The notes: generated by a model from the letters alone, not told the origin. Shown: positions 1 to 11,359, numbered from the stretch's first letter. The stretch: 64,000 nucleotides of DNA from an uncultured Vibrio sp. (GCA_947504195.1 CANNGN010000011.1:1-64000); one strand, 5' to 3'. Translations and numbers: made by a program.

Positions 1-76
1 GGCGCGTCCTGGAGGATTCGAACCTCCGACCGCCTGGTTCGTAGCCAGGTACTCTATCCAGCTGAGCTAAGGACGC
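1..76 (-). tRNA. tRNA-Arg (anticodon ACG), last base cut by window edge
   Basis: Read on the minus strand, a full cloverleaf begins GCGTCC and closes with GGACGC. The anticodon loop carries ACG and the T-arm is GGTTCGAATCC. The discriminator G is followed by CC, so the CCA end is genome-encoded and only its final A lies outside the window. It sits downstream of csrA and a tRNA-Ser gene, as in Vibrio. Confidence 0.96.
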
Positions 77-113
77 ACTTTGTCTATCATGCTAAAGATA
101 AACTCGCAAGAAA

Positions 114-206
114 TGGCGGTGAGGGAGGGATTCGAACCCTCGATGCGGCTACAAACCACATACTCCCTTAGCAGGGGAGCGCCTTCGGCCTCTCGGCCAC
201 CTCACC
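114..206 (-). tRNA. tRNA-Ser (anticodon GCT)
   Basis: A 93-nt class II tRNA on the minus strand. The acceptor GGTGAG pairs with CTCACC, the anticodon is GCT, a long variable arm is present, and GCCA is encoded at the 3' end. It probably shares a transcript with the adjacent tRNA-Arg. Confidence 0.96.
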
Positions 207-351
207 ATCTTGCGGAGGCACATATTACGATTTACCAAAAATATGTCAAACACTTTCTTGGTAAATAAGAGAAAAAAGATAACTAACCGTTGGCTATTTA
301 ATCAAACTGCTTGGATAAGCAACTTTTGTGGGCGGTATAAATTTCAACCAT

Positions 352-380
352 ATAAAAAGACTAGCGATTTCGCTAGTCTA
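352..380 (-). terminator. Rho-independent terminator of csrA
   Basis: A 9-bp perfect stem (GACTAGCGA/TCGCTAGTC) with a 2-base loop, followed on the minus strand by TTTTTAT. It starts 7 bases after the csrA stop codon. Confidence 0.9.
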
Positions 381-387
381 AATTACA

Positions 388-585
388 TCAATATCCGTTA
401 GGGTTTGGTGTGCCACTACCCTTTTCTTGCTGTATTCGCATATAAATCTCTTCACGATGAACAGAAACATCTTTAGGTGCGTTTACACCAATGCGAACTT
501 GGTTTCCCTTTACACCAAGAACTGTAACGGTTACTTCATCACCTATCATCAGCGTTTCGCCAACACGGCGAGTCAAAATTAGCAT
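388..585 (-). CDS. csrA: Carbon storage regulator CsrA
   Basis: CsrA is a small homodimeric RNA-binding protein that binds GGA motifs in mRNA leaders and globally controls carbon flux, motility and virulence traits. The 65-residue product starts [11 protein letters not shown] and has the [18 protein letters not shown] core and the HREEIY segment typical of the family, including the conserved Leu4 and Arg44 RNA-contact area. Length is normal for gammaproteobacteria. An AAGGAG ribosome site precedes the ATG. A strong terminator follows, then tRNA-Ser and tRNA-Arg. In well-known Vibrio genomes lysC separates csrA from alaS; here that gene is absent. Confidence 0.98.
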   Translation of the reverse strand: MLILTRRVGETLMIGDEVTVTVLGVKGNQVRIGVNAPKDVSVHREEIYMRIQQEKGSGTPNPNGY

Positions 586-1005
586 TATTGGCTCCTTGAG
601 TATTCTCTATATTGCCTGTAATTAAGCTATCACTACGTATTTTATTGGCCAACAGCATAGCTATTAGCGTAAATTTCTTTGCACATATTTAATCATTAAA
701 TAGTACTTTCATCGTTAGAAGCTTAGTCAACATGATGAAAATTCGCTAGTTTTAGTTCTTCAATATGCGAATTAGCACCTAGATAGATAGAGGGTGCTAA
801 AATTGTTCGTTACTATTACGGATTTTCAATTCTAACTCCAGAAAAAAACATTACATTGATGAGGATATAGACATAAACACTAAGTTTTGTGTTTAGGATC
901 ACCTTCTTACCTCAGGAAACGATTTATCTGAATTTAGAATCATAAATAAAGAGCCTAATTATTCTTCATTAGATAAATTTAGGCTCATTAGTTATTTTGC
1001 CGACA
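586..1005. other. 420-bp csrA-alaS intergenic region without a gene
   Basis: No credible ORF on either strand. It must carry the csrA promoter and holds the alaS terminator at its right end. An imperfect hairpin (TAGCACC.../GGTGCTA, about 775-802) is visible but has no clear role. In Vibrio cholerae the aspartokinase gene lysC lies at this position; I see no recognisable remnant of it. Confidence 0.7.
944..988 (-). terminator. Terminator of alaS
   Basis: On the minus strand GAGCCTAA pairs with TTAGGCTC across an AT-rich loop, followed by TTTATTTAT. It lies about 20 bases past the alaS stop codon. Confidence 0.75.
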
Positions 1006-3588
1006 TTATAAACGAGCTTCGATCCACTCCGAAACTGAATTCAAGGCATTAGGAAGAGCATCAACATCACTTCCCCCTGCTTGAGCCATATCTGGACGCC
1101 CACCACCTTTACCGCCAACTTGCACGGCGACGCTATTCACAAGATCTCCTGCTTTTATTTTTGCAGTAAGATCTTTTGTAACGCCAGCAATCAAGCCAAC
1201 TTTACCATCGGAAGCGTTTCCAAGCATGATGATGCCACTACCAATTTGGTTCTTCAACTCATCAACCATACCACGCAGCGCTTTATTTTCAGCGCCATCC
1301 AGTTGAGCGATCAGAACTTTGACACCTTTGATTTCTTTAACTTGATCGATAAGGTTAGCACTGGCTTGAGAAGCAAGCTTATCTTTTAACTGTTGAATCT
1401 CTTTTTCAAGCTGTTTAGCTTTCAATGCTGAATCATTCAATTTGACTTCGTAAGCATTGGCTTGTGATTCAATAAGATCGAGAGCGGCATCACCGGTAAC
1501 TGCTTCAATTCGGCGAATACCCGCAGCAATACCACCTTCGGATACAATTTTAAACAAACCAATATCACCTGTTTGCTTAGCATGAATACCACCACACAAT
1601 TCTGTTGAGAAGTCTCCCATTGAAAGTACTCGAACTTGGCTATCGTATTTTTCACCGAATAATGCCATTGCTCCTTTTTCTTTCGCAGACTCTAGATCCA
1701 TAATTTCAGTATCTACAGAGTCGTTATTACGAATTTGAGCATTCACAAGCCGTTCAATCTCTTTTAGTTCGCTCGCTTTTACCGCTTCTAAATGAGAAAA
1801 ATCGAAACGCAGCCCTTCGGGTTTAACAAGCGAACCTTTCTGAGAAACATGCTCTCCCAATACGCGGCGTAATGCAGCGTGCATCAAGTGAGTAGCTGAG
1901 TGGTTTAAAGCACTAGATAGGCGGCGTTCTTCATCGACAGATGTCATAACTTCGTCATCCTGAGCAAAAACGCCTTCTACAACTTCACCATAATGGACAA
2001 CTGCTTGTCCTAGTTTTTGGGTATCTTCAACATTGAAGAGGCCAGATTTGGATCTTATGACCCCACTCTCACCACTTTGACCACCAGATTCTGCATAAAA
2101 TGGCGTTTCATTCAGAATAACCATTGCTTTAGTACCCGCCGAAAGAGATTGTACTGCTTCACCTTCGACAAATATCTCTACAATTTGACTTTGACCTTGA
2201 GTTGAGGTGTACCCACAAAACTCACTTGTCGCATCACTCTTAACCTGCGCATTATAGTCGGTGCCAAACTGCCCAGCTTCACGAGCACGATTGCGTTGAA
2301 CGTCCATCGCTTTTTCAAAGCCAGTTTCATCAATACTAAAGCCACGTTCACGAGCGACATCATTGGTTAAATCTGCTGGGAAGCCATAGGTATCATAAAG
2401 CTTAAATACAGTTTCACCGTCGAGCACTTTTCCTTCAACTTGGTTTAAGGCGTCATTAAGTATCGCCATACCTCGCTCTAACGTACGACTAAAGTTTTCT
2501 TCTTCAATACGTAGAATTTTTTCAACGATTGCTTGCTGATTTTTAAGTTCAACACCAGCACTGCCCATAATTTCCGCTAATGGACCAACTAGTTTATGGA
2601 AGAAAGTATCTTGTGCTCCCAGTTTATTGCCATGACGGACAGCACGACGAATAATGCGGCGTAAGACATAACCACGCCCTTCATTGGAAGGCATGACTCC
2701 ATCAACAATTAAGTAAGCACACGAACGAATATGATCTGCGACCACTCGTAACGATTGATTCGTAAGATCTTGATGGCCTGTGATTGTCGCCGTTTCTTTG
2801 ATTAACGATTGGAAAACGTCAATTTCGTAGTTCGAGTGTACCCCTTGCATAATGGCAGAAATACGCTCTATACCCATTCCCGTATCGACAGATGGTTTTG
2901 GCAATGGCTCCATTGTGCCATCTGCATGACGGTTAAATTGCATGAAAACATTGTTCCAAATTTCAATAAAACGATCACCATCTTCTTCTGGTGATCCCGG
3001 AGGCCCACCCCAAATATGTTCACCGTGATCGTAGAAAATTTCAGAACATGGACCACACGGACCAGTATCGCCCATCTGCCAGAAGTTATCTGATTCGTAA
3101 GCTTTGCCGCCTTTTTTATCGCCGATACGTATAATTCGCTCCGCGGGCACACCCATTTTTTCATTCCAAATGGCGAAAGCTTCATCATCAGTTTGATATA
3201 CCGTTACCAACAAACGCTCTTTTGGTAATTGAAGTACTTCGGTTAGAAATTCCCACGCAAACTTAATCGCCTCTTCTTTGAAGTAATCACCAAAACTAAA
3301 GTTACCTAACATTTCAAAGAAAGTATGGTGACGCGCTGTGAAGCCTACGTTTTCTAGGTCATTGTGTTTACCGCCCGCTCGAACACAACGTTGTGATGTT
3401 ACTGCTCGAGTATAACTACGTTTTTCTAAACCGAGAAAGCAGTCTTTAAATTGATTCATCCCTGCATTAGTAAATAGCAAAGTTGGGTCATCTGCGGGAA
3501 CTAATGACGAACTATCAACAATTTGGTGTCCTTTTGATTCAAAGAACGAGAGGAACGATCGGCGTACCTCATCAGTGCTCATAAACAT
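1006..3588 (-). CDS. alaS: Alanyl-tRNA synthetase
   Basis: Cytoplasmic class II synthetase that charges tRNA-Ala with alanine and hydrolyses mischarged Ser/Gly-tRNA-Ala. The 860-residue length is normal. The N-terminal catalytic domain contains [15 protein letters not shown] and the GNFSFGDYF motif. The editing domain has the zinc-binding [11 protein letters not shown] and [13 protein letters not shown] motifs, and the C-Ala domain carries [15 protein letters not shown]. The start ATG (MFMSTDEV) follows an AGGAAAAGC site and matches the Vibrio N-terminus. recX and recA lie upstream on the same strand, 138 bp away, so alaS may have its own promoter. Confidence 0.99.
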   Translation of the reverse strand: MFMSTDEVRRSFLSFFESKGHQIVDSSSLVPADDPTLLFTNAGMNQFKDCFLGLEKRSYTRAVTSQRCVRAGGKHNDLENVGFTARHHTFFEMLGNFSFGDYFKEEAIKFAWEFLTEVLQLPKERLLVTVYQTDDEAFAIWNEKMGVPAERIIRIGDKKGGKAYESDNFWQMGDTGPCGPCSEIFYDHGEHIWGGPPGSPEEDGDRFIEIWNNVFMQFNRHADGTMEPLPKPSVDTGMGIERISAIMQGVHSNYEIDVFQSLIKETATITGHQDLTNQSLRVVADHIRSCAYLIVDGVMPSNEGRGYVLRRIIRRAVRHGNKLGAQDTFFHKLVGPLAEIMGSAGVELKNQQAIVEKILRIEEENFSRTLERGMAILNDALNQVEGKVLDGETVFKLYDTYGFPADLTNDVARERGFSIDETGFEKAMDVQRNRAREAGQFGTDYNAQVKSDATSEFCGYTSTQGQSQIVEIFVEGEAVQSLSAGTKAMVILNETPFYAESGGQSGESGVIRSKSGLFNVEDTQKLGQAVVHYGEVVEGVFAQDDEVMTSVDEERRLSSALNHSATHLMHAALRRVLGEHVSQKGSLVKPEGLRFDFSHLEAVKASELKEIERLVNAQIRNNDSVDTEIMDLESAKEKGAMALFGEKYDSQVRVLSMGDFSTELCGGIHAKQTGDIGLFKIVSEGGIAAGIRRIEAVTGDAALDLIESQANAYEVKLNDSALKAKQLEKEIQQLKDKLASQASANLIDQVKEIKGVKVLIAQLDGAENKALRGMVDELKNQIGSGIIMLGNASDGKVGLIAGVTKDLTAKIKAGDLVNSVAVQVGGKGGGRPDMAQAGGSDVDALPNALNSVSEWIEARL

Positions 3589-3726
3589 GTGCTTTTCCTG
3601 GAATGATCGAGTTATATTTTTGCCATATTGTAAAGCAAGGATAACTGTTCGACTAGTGTTCTTATAGAAAAGGGGTTGTTGAAGAGGTATAGATAGGGTT
3701 ATCAGGGAAATAGATCTTATGTTACC

Positions 3727-4182
3727 TTAATCACCACTTAATGCGTACTTAATTTGATCAAATGAAAACCCTCTGTATTGCAAATATCGAATAAGCTTAG
3801 CTTTCTCTTTTTGATCTAATTGGAGACGGTTTGCTGTCTTTTTTTCTGCCGCTTGTTTGGCAAGTTCGAACCAATCGTGCTGACACTCTTGAAGTACCTG
3901 ATCAATAATATCGTTATCAATTTTTTTCTGTTTTAGCTCTTGGCGAATCCGCAGTAACCCGTGACATCGATTAATATGTTGTCGCAAAACACTCTCAGCG
4001 AAACTTACATCATCGAGATAACCTAAGCCATCGCAGTAATCGATTGTTTCATCGATCTCGTTAAGCTCGTACCCCTTAATTTTTAGTTTACCCGCTAATT
4101 CTTGACGGCCATGATCTCTGCGACTCAACAACCTCAGTGCGCTTTCTTTACAAGATAAGGTGTTAGTATAGAAACGAGTCAT
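3727..4182 (-). CDS. recX: RecA regulatory protein RecX
   Basis: RecX binds RecA filaments and blocks their extension, tuning recombination and the SOS response. The 151-residue protein has the three-repeat helical architecture of the family: an N-terminal ALRLLSRRDHGRQEL segment, the central YLDDVSFAESVLRQ motif, and a C-terminal RYLQYRGFSFDQIKYAL repeat. It lies directly downstream of recA with a stem-loop between them, the classic arrangement that keeps RecX well below RecA levels. Confidence 0.96.
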   Translation of the reverse strand: MTRFYTNTLSCKESALRLLSRRDHGRQELAGKLKIKGYELNEIDETIDYCDGLGYLDDVSFAESVLRQHINRCHGLLRIRQELKQKKIDNDIIDQVLQECQHDWFELAKQAAEKKTANRLQLDQKEKAKLIRYLQYRGFSFDQIKYALSGD

Positions 4183-4195
4183 GAGTTCTCCAAAA

Positions 4196-4226
4196 TAATT
4201 AGCCCCGCATAAGCGAGGCTAATTTT
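4196..4226 (-). terminator. recA terminator/attenuator before recX
   Basis: An 11-bp stem (ATTAGCCTCGC/GCGGGGCTAAT on the minus strand, with one G-U pair) lies between recA and recX. It is followed by ATTATTTTG, a weak U-tract. This fits a leaky terminator that lets a fraction of transcripts continue into recX, as described for E. coli recA-recX. Confidence 0.75.
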
Positions 4227-4251
4227 AATCACTTAGAAACGAAACTTTAAA

Positions 4252-5298
4252 TTAAAAGTCTTGTTCTGCTTCGATATCCTTTGCGACAGGTTCTTCTTCA
4301 ACAATTGCATTCGCATTTAAAAGTGAATCGCGTAACGTACGGTCAATAATATCAAACGCTTCTTTATTTTCACGTAAGTACTTACAAGCATTTGCCTTTC
4401 CTTGGCCAATTTTATCGCCATTATAGCTATACCAAGCACCTGCTTTTTCAATTAATTTATTCTTAACTCCAAGGTCTACCAACTCACCTTCACGGTTAAA
4501 GCCTTGGCCATAAAGTATTTGGGTATGAGCTTCTTTAAACGGCGCAGCAATTTTGTTTTTTACCACTTTAATTCGAGTTTCATTACCAACCACTTCATCG
4601 CCATCTTTAATTGCACCTGTGCGGCGAATGTCGAGACGAACTGAAGCATAAAACTTAAGTGCATTACCACCTGTTGTTGTTTCAGGGTTACCAAACATCA
4701 CACCAATTTTCATTCGAATCTGGTTGATGAAGATACACATACAATTTGATTGCTTTAAGTTACCCGTTAATTTACGCATCGCTTGAGACAACATACGAGC
4801 CTGAAGCCCCATATGACTATCGCCCATTTCACCTTCAATTTCAGCTTTCGGAGTTAAGGCAGCAACGGAATCGACTACAAGTACATCAATAGCGCCAGAG
4901 CGAGCTAGAGCATCACAAATTTCTAACGCTTGTTCACCAGTGTCTGGTTGAGAAACAAGTAACGCATCGATATCAACGCCTAGCTTTCTTGCATAAATTG
5001 GATCAAGTGCGTGCTCTGCATCAATAAAGGCACATGTTTTACCTTGACGTTGTGCCGCAGCAATTGTTTCGAGAGTTAGCGTTGTTTTACCAGAAGCCTC
5101 TGGACCATAAATCTCAACAATACGTCCCATAGGCAAACCGCCTGCCCCTAACGCAATATCAAGCGCAAGTGATCCTGTTGAGATTGTTTCTACGTCCATG
5201 GTGGTATTATCACCAAGACGCATAATTGAGCCTTTACCAAATTGCTTTTCAATCTGCCCTAGAGCAGCAGCGAGTGCTTTTTGCTTATTTTGGTCCAT
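4252..5298 (-). CDS. recA: Recombinase RecA
   Basis: RecA forms ATP-dependent filaments on single-stranded DNA, catalyses strand exchange and triggers LexA self-cleavage. Visible are the Walker A motif GPEASGKTT, Walker B (LVVDSVAAL), the loop 2 region after [17 protein letters not shown], and an acidic C-terminal tail ([15 protein letters not shown]). I place the start at the ATG giving [14 protein letters not shown] (348 aa). A longer reading would begin at TTG four codons earlier, but that codon overlaps the GGAG ribosome site. An SOS box overlaps the promoter. recX follows behind an attenuator; pncC lies upstream, as in many gammaproteobacteria. Confidence 0.99.
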   Translation of the reverse strand: MDQNKQKALAAALGQIEKQFGKGSIMRLGDNTTMDVETISTGSLALDIALGAGGLPMGRIVEIYGPEASGKTTLTLETIAAAQRQGKTCAFIDAEHALDPIYARKLGVDIDALLVSQPDTGEQALEICDALARSGAIDVLVVDSVAALTPKAEIEGEMGDSHMGLQARMLSQAMRKLTGNLKQSNCMCIFINQIRMKIGVMFGNPETTTGGNALKFYASVRLDIRRTGAIKDGDEVVGNETRIKVVKNKIAAPFKEAHTQILYGQGFNREGELVDLGVKNKLIEKAGAWYSYNGDKIGQGKANACKYLRENKEAFDIIDRTLRDSLLNANAIVEEEPVAKDIEAEQDF

Positions 5299-5375
5299 TA
5301 CATTCTCCAAACTGGCACTCTTAACTTATGAAGGGGAAAACTTGAGTGCTATTAATATTTTCTAAGTATAAATTC

Positions 5376-5404
5376 ATTATACTGTGGATTCATACAGTGT
5401 CTAG
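5376..5404 (-). promoter_or_regulatory. recA promoter with LexA (SOS) box
   Basis: The LexA box CTGT-N8-ACAG is at 5382-5397 (CTGTGGATTCATACAG on the plus strand). On the minus strand a -35-like TAGACA and a consensus -10 TATAAT (5376-5381) are spaced by 16 bases, with the LexA box filling the spacer. LexA binding would therefore block RNA polymerase directly. Confidence 0.9.
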
Positions 5405-5411
5405 TGTAAAT

Positions 5412-5906
5412 TTACTTTTCTTCGCTAATACAGTAATCATGCAATGTTGTTAACGCTTGTTGAACCGCTTGTAGCCTAACTTGAGCTCTATCTCCAGAAA
5501 AGTAATGCGTTTCTACTCTGCTCCAGCCCCATTTCGATTGCCAAGCAAAACAAACAGTACCCACTGGTTTATCTTCACTACCACCTCCAGGCCCAGCAAT
5601 ACCACTAACCGACACCGCAATAGATGCATTTGAGCGAAGCAAAGCCCCACTAGCCATTTCGATAACAGTATTTTCACTTACTGCTCCAAACTCATCAAGC
5701 GTATCTTGATTTACTCCCAGCATCTCTATTTTCGCCTCATTACTGTATGTAATAAAAGCTCGGTCAAACCATTGAGAACTTCCCGCGACCTCAGTTATTT
5801 CAGATGCGATGCCACCACCAGTACACGATTCGGCCGTGGTTAACACCCAACCATTTTGCAATAAAAGGTGACCAAGGTTCTCACTAAGATTTTCATCTAA
5901 TTCCAT
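5412..5906 (-). CDS. pncC: Nicotinamide-nucleotide amidase PncC (CinA C-terminal family)
   Basis: Deamidates nicotinamide mononucleotide to nicotinate mononucleotide in pyridine nucleotide recycling. The 164-residue protein is the stand-alone CinA C-terminal domain. It has TTAESCTGGGIASEIT, the SNEAKIEMLGV segment, SVSGIAGPGGGSEDKPVGTV, and a C-terminal SGDRAQVRLQAVQQAL, all hallmarks of PncC (YgaD). The stop lies just upstream of the recA promoter, so readthrough into recA is possible. mutS is divergent, 82 bp away. Confidence 0.95.
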   Translation of the reverse strand: MELDENLSENLGHLLLQNGWVLTTAESCTGGGIASEITEVAGSSQWFDRAFITYSNEAKIEMLGVNQDTLDEFGAVSENTVIEMASGALLRSNASIAVSVSGIAGPGGGSEDKPVGTVCFAWQSKWGWSRVETHYFSGDRAQVRLQAVQQALTTLHDYCISEEK

Positions 5907-5988
5907 GCTTATTCCTTTTAGAACTCTTTAAGCTCACGCTTGATTAACGTATCCTAAGCCGCAATGAAAACAAACGAAAGATGTTACC

Positions 5989-8562
5989 GTGAAAGACGCC
6001 AATAATCATACCCCCATGATGCAGCAATATTTAAAACTCAAAGCTGAAAATCCCGATATATTGCTCTTTTATCGTATGGGTGACTTCTACGAACTGTTTT
6101 ACGAAGATGCAAAACGCGCATCGCAGTTAATGGATATATCGCTAACTAAGCGAGGTTCGTCGGCGGGTGAGCCCATTCCGATGGCTGGTATTCCTTATCA
6201 CGCAGCAGAAGGTTACCTTGCAAAGCTTGTTCAACTTGGTGAATCAGTTGCTATCTGCGAGCAAATTGGTAACCCGGCAACAAGCAAAGGACCAGTCGAA
6301 CGTAAAGTCGTGCGGATTATTACCCCCGGTACCGTGACTGACGAAGCATTACTACCTGAGCGTTTCGACAATTTAATCGCTGCAATTTATCAACATAATG
6401 AGATGTTTGGATATTCAACTCTCGACGTAACCAGCGGACGTTTTCAATTAAGCGAACTAAAAAATGAAGAGGCAATGTTGGCTGAGCTCCAACGAACTTC
6501 ACCTCGAGAATTGCTATACCCAGAAAATTTTACTGCAATCGATTTGATCGAATCTTGCAAAGGCGCACGCCGCCGTCCGATATGGGAATTTGAAATTGGT
6601 ACAGCTCGACAACAATTAACTCAACAGTTCGGCACTAAAGATTTAGTCGGTTTCGGTATTGAATCGGCCGAATTAGGCTTATGTGCAGCGGGATGCTTGA
6701 TTCAATATGTTAAAGATACACAGCGAACGACATTACCTCATATTCGAGCGCTAACATTTAACCGTCAAGACGATAATGTCATTCTCGATGCGGCGACTCG
6801 GCGTAACCTAGAGCTCACGACAAACTTATCAGGCGGCAGCGACAACACACTTGCTGATGTTTTGGATCGAAGTGCAACCGCTATGGGGAGCCGAATGTTA
6901 AAGCGTTGGATACATCAACCAACCTGCGATCACGATACGATAAATCAGCGTTTAGATGTTATTAGCGAAATATTACAGCACAGTGCCTTTCTAGAGCTGC
7001 AACCAATACTTAAGCAAATCGGGGATATTGAAAGAATCATTGCCCGTTTGGCGATCAGAAGTGCACGTCCAAGAGATTTAGCTCGATTACGCCTTGCACT
7101 TCAACAACTCCCTGAATTATCCACATCATTGTCGATTTTTTCGAGTATTCAATTAAAAGAAATCGCTGCCTCATGCCAACCAATGGATGAACTTTGTGGT
7201 TTACTCGAATCAGCCATCATTGAAAATCCACCTGTTATTATTCGCGATGGTGGCGTTATCGCTCCCTGCTACGACGAAAAATTGGATGAATGGCGTGATC
7301 TCGCCAATGGGGCAACAGAGTATTTAGAACGCTTAGAAGCGGATGAGCGCGAACGCCATGATATTGATACATTAAAAGTCGGCTACAACAATGTTCATGG
7401 CTTTTACATCCAGGTAAGCCGAGGCCAAAGCCATTTGGTCCCTTCTCATTATATCCGTCGTCAAACCTTAAAGAATGCCGAGCGTTATATAATTCCTGAG
7501 CTTAAAGAACATGAAGATAAAGTTCTGAATTCTAAATCAAAAGCTTTAGCAATTGAAAAACAGCTATGGGACGAACTGTTTGATAAGTTACTCCCTCAGT
7601 TGGAGAGCTTACAGTGCTTGTCTAATGCAGTCGCTGAATTAGATGTACTACAAAACTTGGCCGAACGTGCTGACACGTTAAATTATTGCCGTCCGACTAT
7701 GGACAAGCTGCCTGGTATCGATATCACACAAGGTCGTCACCCCGTAGTAGAGCACGTAATGAAAGACCCGTTCATCGCCAACCCTGTTTTGCTCAATACT
7801 AAACGCAAAATGCTAATCATTACTGGTCCTAACATGGGAGGAAAATCCACCTATATGCGCCAAACGGCATTGATTGCGTTAATGGCTCATATCGGAAGTT
7901 ATGTACCAGCACAGACGGCGACTATCGGGACATTGGATCGCATATTTACTCGAATTGGAGCCTCTGATGATCTCGCTTCTGGCCGTTCTACTTTTATGGT
8001 CGAAATGACCGAGACCGCCAATATACTCCACAATGCAACTAACCGAAGTTTGGTGTTAATGGATGAAATTGGCCGTGGAACCAGTACTTATGATGGTCTG
8101 TCTCTAGCGTGGGCAAGTGCTGAATGGTTAGCTAAAAAAATCAATTCGTTGACGTTGTTTGCTACGCACTATTTCGAACTAACTGAATTACCAAATCTAA
8201 TTCCTAACCTTTCCAATGTTCACCTTGATGCGGTTGAGCATGGTGACAATATTGCGTTTATGCATTCCGTGCAGGAAGGAGCTGCCAGTAAATCTTACGG
8301 CCTTGCTGTTGCAGCGCTCGCAGGAGTGCCCAAAAACGTCATAAAAAATGCGAGAAATAAATTAACTCAGTTGGAAAAAAACCATATTTCGACTCAACCT
8401 CACGCAAAAAGCGCAAGCCAAGATCATGATCATCGAGAAGATCAGCTAAGCTTGATCCCTGAACTGAGCGACGTTGAGAAGCAACTAAGTAATATTAACC
8501 CTGATGATCTTACGCCAAAACAGGCGCTCGATATGCTGTATCTATTAAAAAAACAGTTATAG
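5989..8562 (+). CDS. mutS: DNA mismatch repair protein MutS
   Basis: MutS recognises mismatches and small loops and, with MutL, starts methyl-directed repair. The 857-residue length is standard. The mismatch-binding motif DFYELF lies in domain I near residue 37. The ATPase domain has Walker [10 protein letters not shown] near residue 619 and Walker [18 protein letters not shown], followed by [10 protein letters not shown]. The start is a GTG ([14 protein letters not shown]). Choosing the internal ATG of HTPMM would trim the usual N-terminal segment. It is divergent from pncC-recA and convergent with rpoS through a shared terminator. Confidence 0.99.
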   Translation: MKDANNHTPMMQQYLKLKAENPDILLFYRMGDFYELFYEDAKRASQLMDISLTKRGSSAGEPIPMAGIPYHAAEGYLAKLVQLGESVAICEQIGNPATSKGPVERKVVRIITPGTVTDEALLPERFDNLIAAIYQHNEMFGYSTLDVTSGRFQLSELKNEEAMLAELQRTSPRELLYPENFTAIDLIESCKGARRRPIWEFEIGTARQQLTQQFGTKDLVGFGIESAELGLCAAGCLIQYVKDTQRTTLPHIRALTFNRQDDNVILDAATRRNLELTTNLSGGSDNTLADVLDRSATAMGSRMLKRWIHQPTCDHDTINQRLDVISEILQHSAFLELQPILKQIGDIERIIARLAIRSARPRDLARLRLALQQLPELSTSLSIFSSIQLKEIAASCQPMDELCGLLESAIIENPPVIIRDGGVIAPCYDEKLDEWRDLANGATEYLERLEADERERHDIDTLKVGYNNVHGFYIQVSRGQSHLVPSHYIRRQTLKNAERYIIPELKEHEDKVLNSKSKALAIEKQLWDELFDKLLPQLESLQCLSNAVAELDVLQNLAERADTLNYCRPTMDKLPGIDITQGRHPVVEHVMKDPFIANPVLLNTKRKMLIITGPNMGGKSTYMRQTALIALMAHIGSYVPAQTATIGTLDRIFTRIGASDDLASGRSTFMVEMTETANILHNATNRSLVLMDEIGRGTSTYDGLSLAWASAEWLAKKINSLTLFATHYFELTELPNLIPNLSNVHLDAVEHGDNIAFMHSVQEGAASKSYGLAVAALAGVPKNVIKNARNKLTQLEKNHISTQPHAKSASQDHDHREDQLSLIPELSDVEKQLSNINPDDLTPKQALDMLYLLKKQL

Positions 8563-8584
8563 CTGTGGATATAAAGTAAAGGAT

Positions 8585-8613
8585 CAAAAAAGGCGCTGAA
8601 TCAGCGCCTTTTA
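8585..8613. terminator. Bidirectional terminator between mutS and rpoS
   Basis: AAAGGCGCTGA pairs with TCAGCGCCTTTT. A run of A on the left and T on the right gives a working U-tract in both directions, serving convergent mutS and rpoS. Confidence 0.9.
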
Positions 8614-8631
8614 TATAAAACAAGTTAACCA

Positions 8632-9618
8632 TTAATGATCGTTAGCAAAATCAAACAACGATTCCATGCTCAGACCTTGTTTAAGTAAAATATCTCTTAA
8701 ACGACGCAGTCCTTCAACTTGAATTTGACGAACACGTTCGCGGGTAAGACTAATCTCACGACCAACATCTTCAAGTGTTGATGGTTCGTAGCCTAAAAGA
8801 CCAAAACGACGAGCAAGAACTTCTTTCTGCTTTGGATTAAGTTCATCAAGCCAATCAACTAATGATTTCTTAATGTTGTTATCTTCTAGTGCATACTCAG
8901 GATTGTAGTTATTCGAATCAGGGATAATATCAACAAGTGATTTATCACCTTCACCACCGATAGGAATATCGACTGAGCTAATACGCTCGTTTAGCTTTAA
9001 CATCTTGCTAACATCATCGACAGGCTTATCTAATTCAAATGCAATATCTTCAGCGGTAGGCTCATGATCTAGTTTTTGTGATAATTCACGAGCAGTTCGG
9101 AGATAAATATTAAGCTCTTTAACTACATGGATAGGTAAGCGAATTGTGCGGGTTTGGTTCATCAATGCACGTTCGATAGTTTGACGAATCCACCAAGTAG
9201 CGTAGGTAGAAAAACGGAAGCCACGCTCAGGATCAAACTTCTCTACCGCGCGGATCAAACCTAGGTTACCTTCTTCAATAAGGTCGAGTAACGCTAAGCC
9301 TCGATTTGAATAGCGACGTGAAATCTTCACAACTAAACGCAAGTTACTTTCAATCATGCGCTTACGTGCTGCTTCATCACCTCTAAGGGCTCGACGAGCG
9401 TACAAGATTTCTTCTTCGGCAGTTAATAATGGAGAAAAACCGATTTCACTCAAGTAGATCTGAGTTGCATCTAGGCTTTTAGTTGAAGTATCAACATCCT
9501 CACGAACGGCAGTTTGTTGTTCTTCTGTATGTGAATCAACAGACTCGAGCCCCGCTTGATTTTCTTCGATATCAAACGAAAATTGCTCGACTTTAGTGAC
9601 TGAATTGCTTTTACTCAT
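8632..9618 (-). CDS. rpoS: RNA polymerase sigma factor RpoS
   Basis: Stationary-phase and general-stress sigma factor. The 328-residue protein contains region 1.2 ([16 protein letters not shown]), region 2 ([20 protein letters not shown], then [19 protein letters not shown]), region 3, and region 4 with the helix-turn-helix ([20 protein letters not shown]). This protein lacks the long acidic insert seen in RpoD. A strong GGGGGAGG ribosome site precedes the ATG. nlpD is upstream on the same strand, and the rpoS promoter commonly lies inside nlpD in related bacteria. Confidence 0.99.
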   Translation of the reverse strand: MSKSNSVTKVEQFSFDIEENQAGLESVDSHTEEQQTAVREDVDTSTKSLDATQIYLSEIGFSPLLTAEEEILYARRALRGDEAARKRMIESNLRLVVKISRRYSNRGLALLDLIEEGNLGLIRAVEKFDPERGFRFSTYATWWIRQTIERALMNQTRTIRLPIHVVKELNIYLRTARELSQKLDHEPTAEDIAFELDKPVDDVSKMLKLNERISSVDIPIGGEGDKSLVDIIPDSNNYNPEYALEDNNIKKSLVDWLDELNPKQKEVLARRFGLLGYEPSTLEDVGREISLTRERVRQIQVEGLRRLRDILLKQGLSMESLFDFANDH

Positions 9619-9692
9619 ATAGCCTCCCCCGGCGAGTTAGCAAGACATTACAACTTAATATGTCGTTATGGCTTATTATTTGTTTCGTGACG

Positions 9693-10727
9693 TTATTTCA
9701 AGTATCGAATTGGATTCATCGATTTTCCTTGATAACGAATTTCAAAATGTAATCTAACACTGCTGGTTCCTGTGCTGCCCATTGTGGCAATCTTTTGTCC
9801 TGCAGTTATATTTTGACCTTCTTTCACGAGTAACCTGTCATTGTGTGCGTAAGCACTTAAATAATTATCGTTATGTTTAATGATGACTAAATTACCGTAC
9901 CCTCTGAGTGCATCGCCTGAATAAACAACAGACCCATCGGCGGTAGCAACAATGGCTTGACCTCGCTGACCAGCAATATCAATTCCTTTGTTTCCTTGAT
10001 CACCAGTGGAAAATTTAGCTATTACCCTCCCTTTTGTCGGCCAAAGCCAATCTTTGACCTCATTGTTATTTCTTATTTTTGATTGCCTGTCTCGAAAGTT
10101 GGAATCTTTATTATTATTAACAGTTTCCTGACTTTCAAAACTACCATACCTTTTTATTTGTTTAGATTCAATACTATTAACTGGATCTTTTTTAACCACA
10201 TCACTTTTATTTGCTGATATGTTTGAATTCCGCTCATTTTTAGAATTTTTTAATGCGTTCTCTGTTAATGGTTTTCTTTGGGAAACAGCTGATCCAACAA
10301 CCGATGTAGCCTCTGAAGCCTTGCCAACACTGGGTTTACTTGCTGTTTTAATTGATATATTCGATTGGGACCGAGAGCTGCCATTGGATCTCAATTCAGG
10401 ATTATCTACTGAATAAGATCGTTTTCCGTATTGTGGAGCTTGATAGGATCGACTCCAAAGACTGAGTTTTTGCCCTGGATATATAGTATATGGTGGGGTT
10501 AGTGCATTATAAGCAATAAGATCATTAACATTTTTATCGGTGAGGTAAGAGATAAAATAAAGCGTATCGCCTTTTTTGACTTTGTAATAACTCCCTCTAT
10601 ATTCACCGCGCCCGTTATTGGATTGCCCACTAACATCGGATACAGAGGCAGGAATATAACTTGCGCACCCAACAAGAACAGCAAAAGAGATCGCGAAAAA
10701 GATCAATCTAAAAAAGTGTTTTCTCAT
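9693..10727 (-). CDS. nlpD: Lipoprotein NlpD, LysM/M23 murein hydrolase activator
   Basis: NlpD is an outer-membrane lipoprotein that activates the amidase AmiC for daughter-cell separation. It has a signal peptide with lipobox (VLVGC near residue 21) and a LysM domain (YYKVKKGDTLYFISYLT) around residues 50-95. A long low-complexity Ser/Asn/Lys linker follows, then a C-terminal M23 fold (WLWPTKGRVIAKFS, GIDIAG, HFEIRYQGKSMNPIRYL). The M23 metal-site residues are degenerate, as expected for an activator rather than an enzyme. The ATG overlaps the pcm stop (TGATG), so the two are translationally coupled. Confidence 0.96.
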   Translation of the reverse strand: MRKHFFRLIFFAISFAVLVGCASYIPASVSDVSGQSNNGRGEYRGSYYKVKKGDTLYFISYLTDKNVNDLIAYNALTPPYTIYPGQKLSLWSRSYQAPQYGKRSYSVDNPELRSNGSSRSQSNISIKTASKPSVGKASEATSVVGSAVSQRKPLTENALKNSKNERNSNISANKSDVVKKDPVNSIESKQIKRYGSFESQETVNNNKDSNFRDRQSKIRNNNEVKDWLWPTKGRVIAKFSTGDQGNKGIDIAGQRGQAIVATADGSVVYSGDALRGYGNLVIIKHNDNYLSAYAHNDRLLVKEGQNITAGQKIATMGSTGTSSVRLHFEIRYQGKSMNPIRYLK

Positions 10728-11359
10728 CAAGCTAGATCGCCTGAAACTAAAGGAACAAATCTGACCATCTCAATAATTTCCGTTTCAAATAAATCTCCAA
10801 CTCTGACAACGCGCATTAATTGTTGTTCATTTTCACCAACGGGAATAACTAACCTACCACCTTCTGCTAACTGTTCTAATAGCGCTTTAGGTATTGTCGC
10901 GGCGGCTGCGGTGACGATAATCGCATCGAACGGCGCTTTAGAATGCCATCCCTGCCACCCATCTCCGTGCTTACTGGAAATATTATAAATATCAAGCTTA
11001 CGTAAACGCCTTTTTGCATCCCATTGCAATGACTTGATTCGTTCTATTGTACAAACATGATCGACCAATTGAGACAATACCGCTGTCTGATAGCCAGAGC
11101 CCGTACCCACTTCCAGTACACGGCTTTCGCGTTGCAGCTCTAATAACTGAGTCATCTTCGCAACCGTATATGGCTGCGAAATGGTTTGCCCAGCACCAAT
11201 GGGTAATGCATTGTTGTCATACGCCTGATGAAACATCGCCTGAGAAACAAAAATCTCTCTCGGTAATGCATGGATCGCATTTAAAACACTTTGATCAGTA
11301 ATACCATTCCGAACAAGAAATTCGATCAATTTATCTGCTTGTGGATTTGGCATCGACAT
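10727..11359 (-). CDS. pcm: Protein-L-isoaspartate O-methyltransferase
   Basis: Repairs isoaspartyl residues in aged proteins using S-adenosylmethionine. The 210-residue protein has the SAM motif [15 protein letters not shown], the upstream [15 protein letters not shown] signature, and the post-motif [11 protein letters not shown]. Two in-frame ATGs are possible, at the given end or two codons later (11353). The AAGGA is only 3 bases from the first and 9 from the second, so the shorter form is slightly favoured. It directly follows surE and overlaps nlpD. Confidence 0.97.
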   Translation of the reverse strand: MSMPNPQADKLIEFLVRNGITDQSVLNAIHALPREIFVSQAMFHQAYDNNALPIGAGQTISQPYTVAKMTQLLELQRESRVLEVGTGSGYQTAVLSQLVDHVCTIERIKSLQWDAKRRLRKLDIYNISSKHGDGWQGWHSKAPFDAIIVTAAAATIPKALLEQLAEGGRLVIPVGENEQQLMRVVRVGDLFETEIIEMVRFVPLVSGDLA

